NCBI GenBank assembly: GCA_031273485.1
Contig: JAISRS010000278.1
Span: 1 to 5,428, forward strand
From: Prevotellaceae bacterium
Lineage (GTDB): Bacteria; Bacteroidota; Bacteroidia; Bacteroidales; UBA932
Length of the DNA: 5,428 nt
Direction of reading: 5' to 3'
In this document: piece after piece, positions 5,370 to 5,428 of the stretch
Layout: each line of letters begins with the position of its first letter
Numbering within the stretch: the stretch's first letter is position 1
Position numbers and translations under genes: made by a program
Notes under the pieces: model-generated
The model's input: the letters and a program-made list of their open reading frames with translations, nothing else
Told to the model about the DNA's origin: nothing
The model's database searches: none

Positions 5370-5428
5370 AAAATCATATTTTTTCATAATTATTAAAAAT
5401 TTATTATATCAAGATAAAAGTTCCTTTT

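Noticed and set aside
5370..5428. Terminator after tsf
   Set aside because: The 59 nt are AT-rich with a short T-run but no stem that could form a convincing hairpin.

Overview
This window reads as ordinary chromosomal DNA from a member of the Bacteroidetes, probably order Bacteroidales. Three things point there. The gene order rplM-rpsI-rpsB-tsf is typical of the phylum. Both visible promoters match the Bacteroidetes sigma-ABfr type (TTTG, about 20 bp, TAnnTTTG) and not the sigma-70 type. The first gene encodes a lipoprotein whose mature N-terminus has the PTGGPKD signature that I associate with Bacteroidetes Ig-like-domain proteins. The DNA is AT-rich and most start sites follow A-rich leaders without a Shine-Dalgarno sequence, which also fits. 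I cannot name a genus.

Layout. Bases 1 to about 300 hold no convincing gene. They contain a comparatively GC-rich block of nested hairpins, ending in three perfect copies of a 7-bp repeat, that looks like an interspersed intergenic repeat. A consensus promoter (305-336) then drives a 611-codon gene (380-2215) for a predicted lipoprotein with an N-terminal bacterial Ig-like domain, a CNA_B/carboxypeptidase-regulatory-like beta domain, a lysine/aspartate/glutamate linker and a second beta domain at the C-terminus. It is followed by three consecutive hairpins (2253-2353), the first terminator-like, which separate it from the next unit.

A second promoter (2486-2519) begins the translation operon: rplM (L13, GTG start), rpsI (S9, 10 nt downstream), rpsB (S2) and tsf (EF-Ts). 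L13, S9 and S2 are structural proteins of the 50S and 30S subunits, and EF-Ts recycles EF-Tu by nucleotide exchange, so the four genes are co-ordinated with ribosome production. I see no consensus promoter or canonical terminator between them. Predicted RNA structures sit at the rplM start codon, in the 151-nt rpsI-rpsB gap and in the 121-nt rpsB-tsf gap. These are candidates for autogenous or translational control.

I found no defence system, mobile-element gene, CRISPR array, tRNA or rRNA. The points most worth checking are the start-codon palindrome of rplM, the rpsB and tsf leader hairpins, the four-copy pentapeptide repeat in the S2 tail, and the structured repeat block at the left end.
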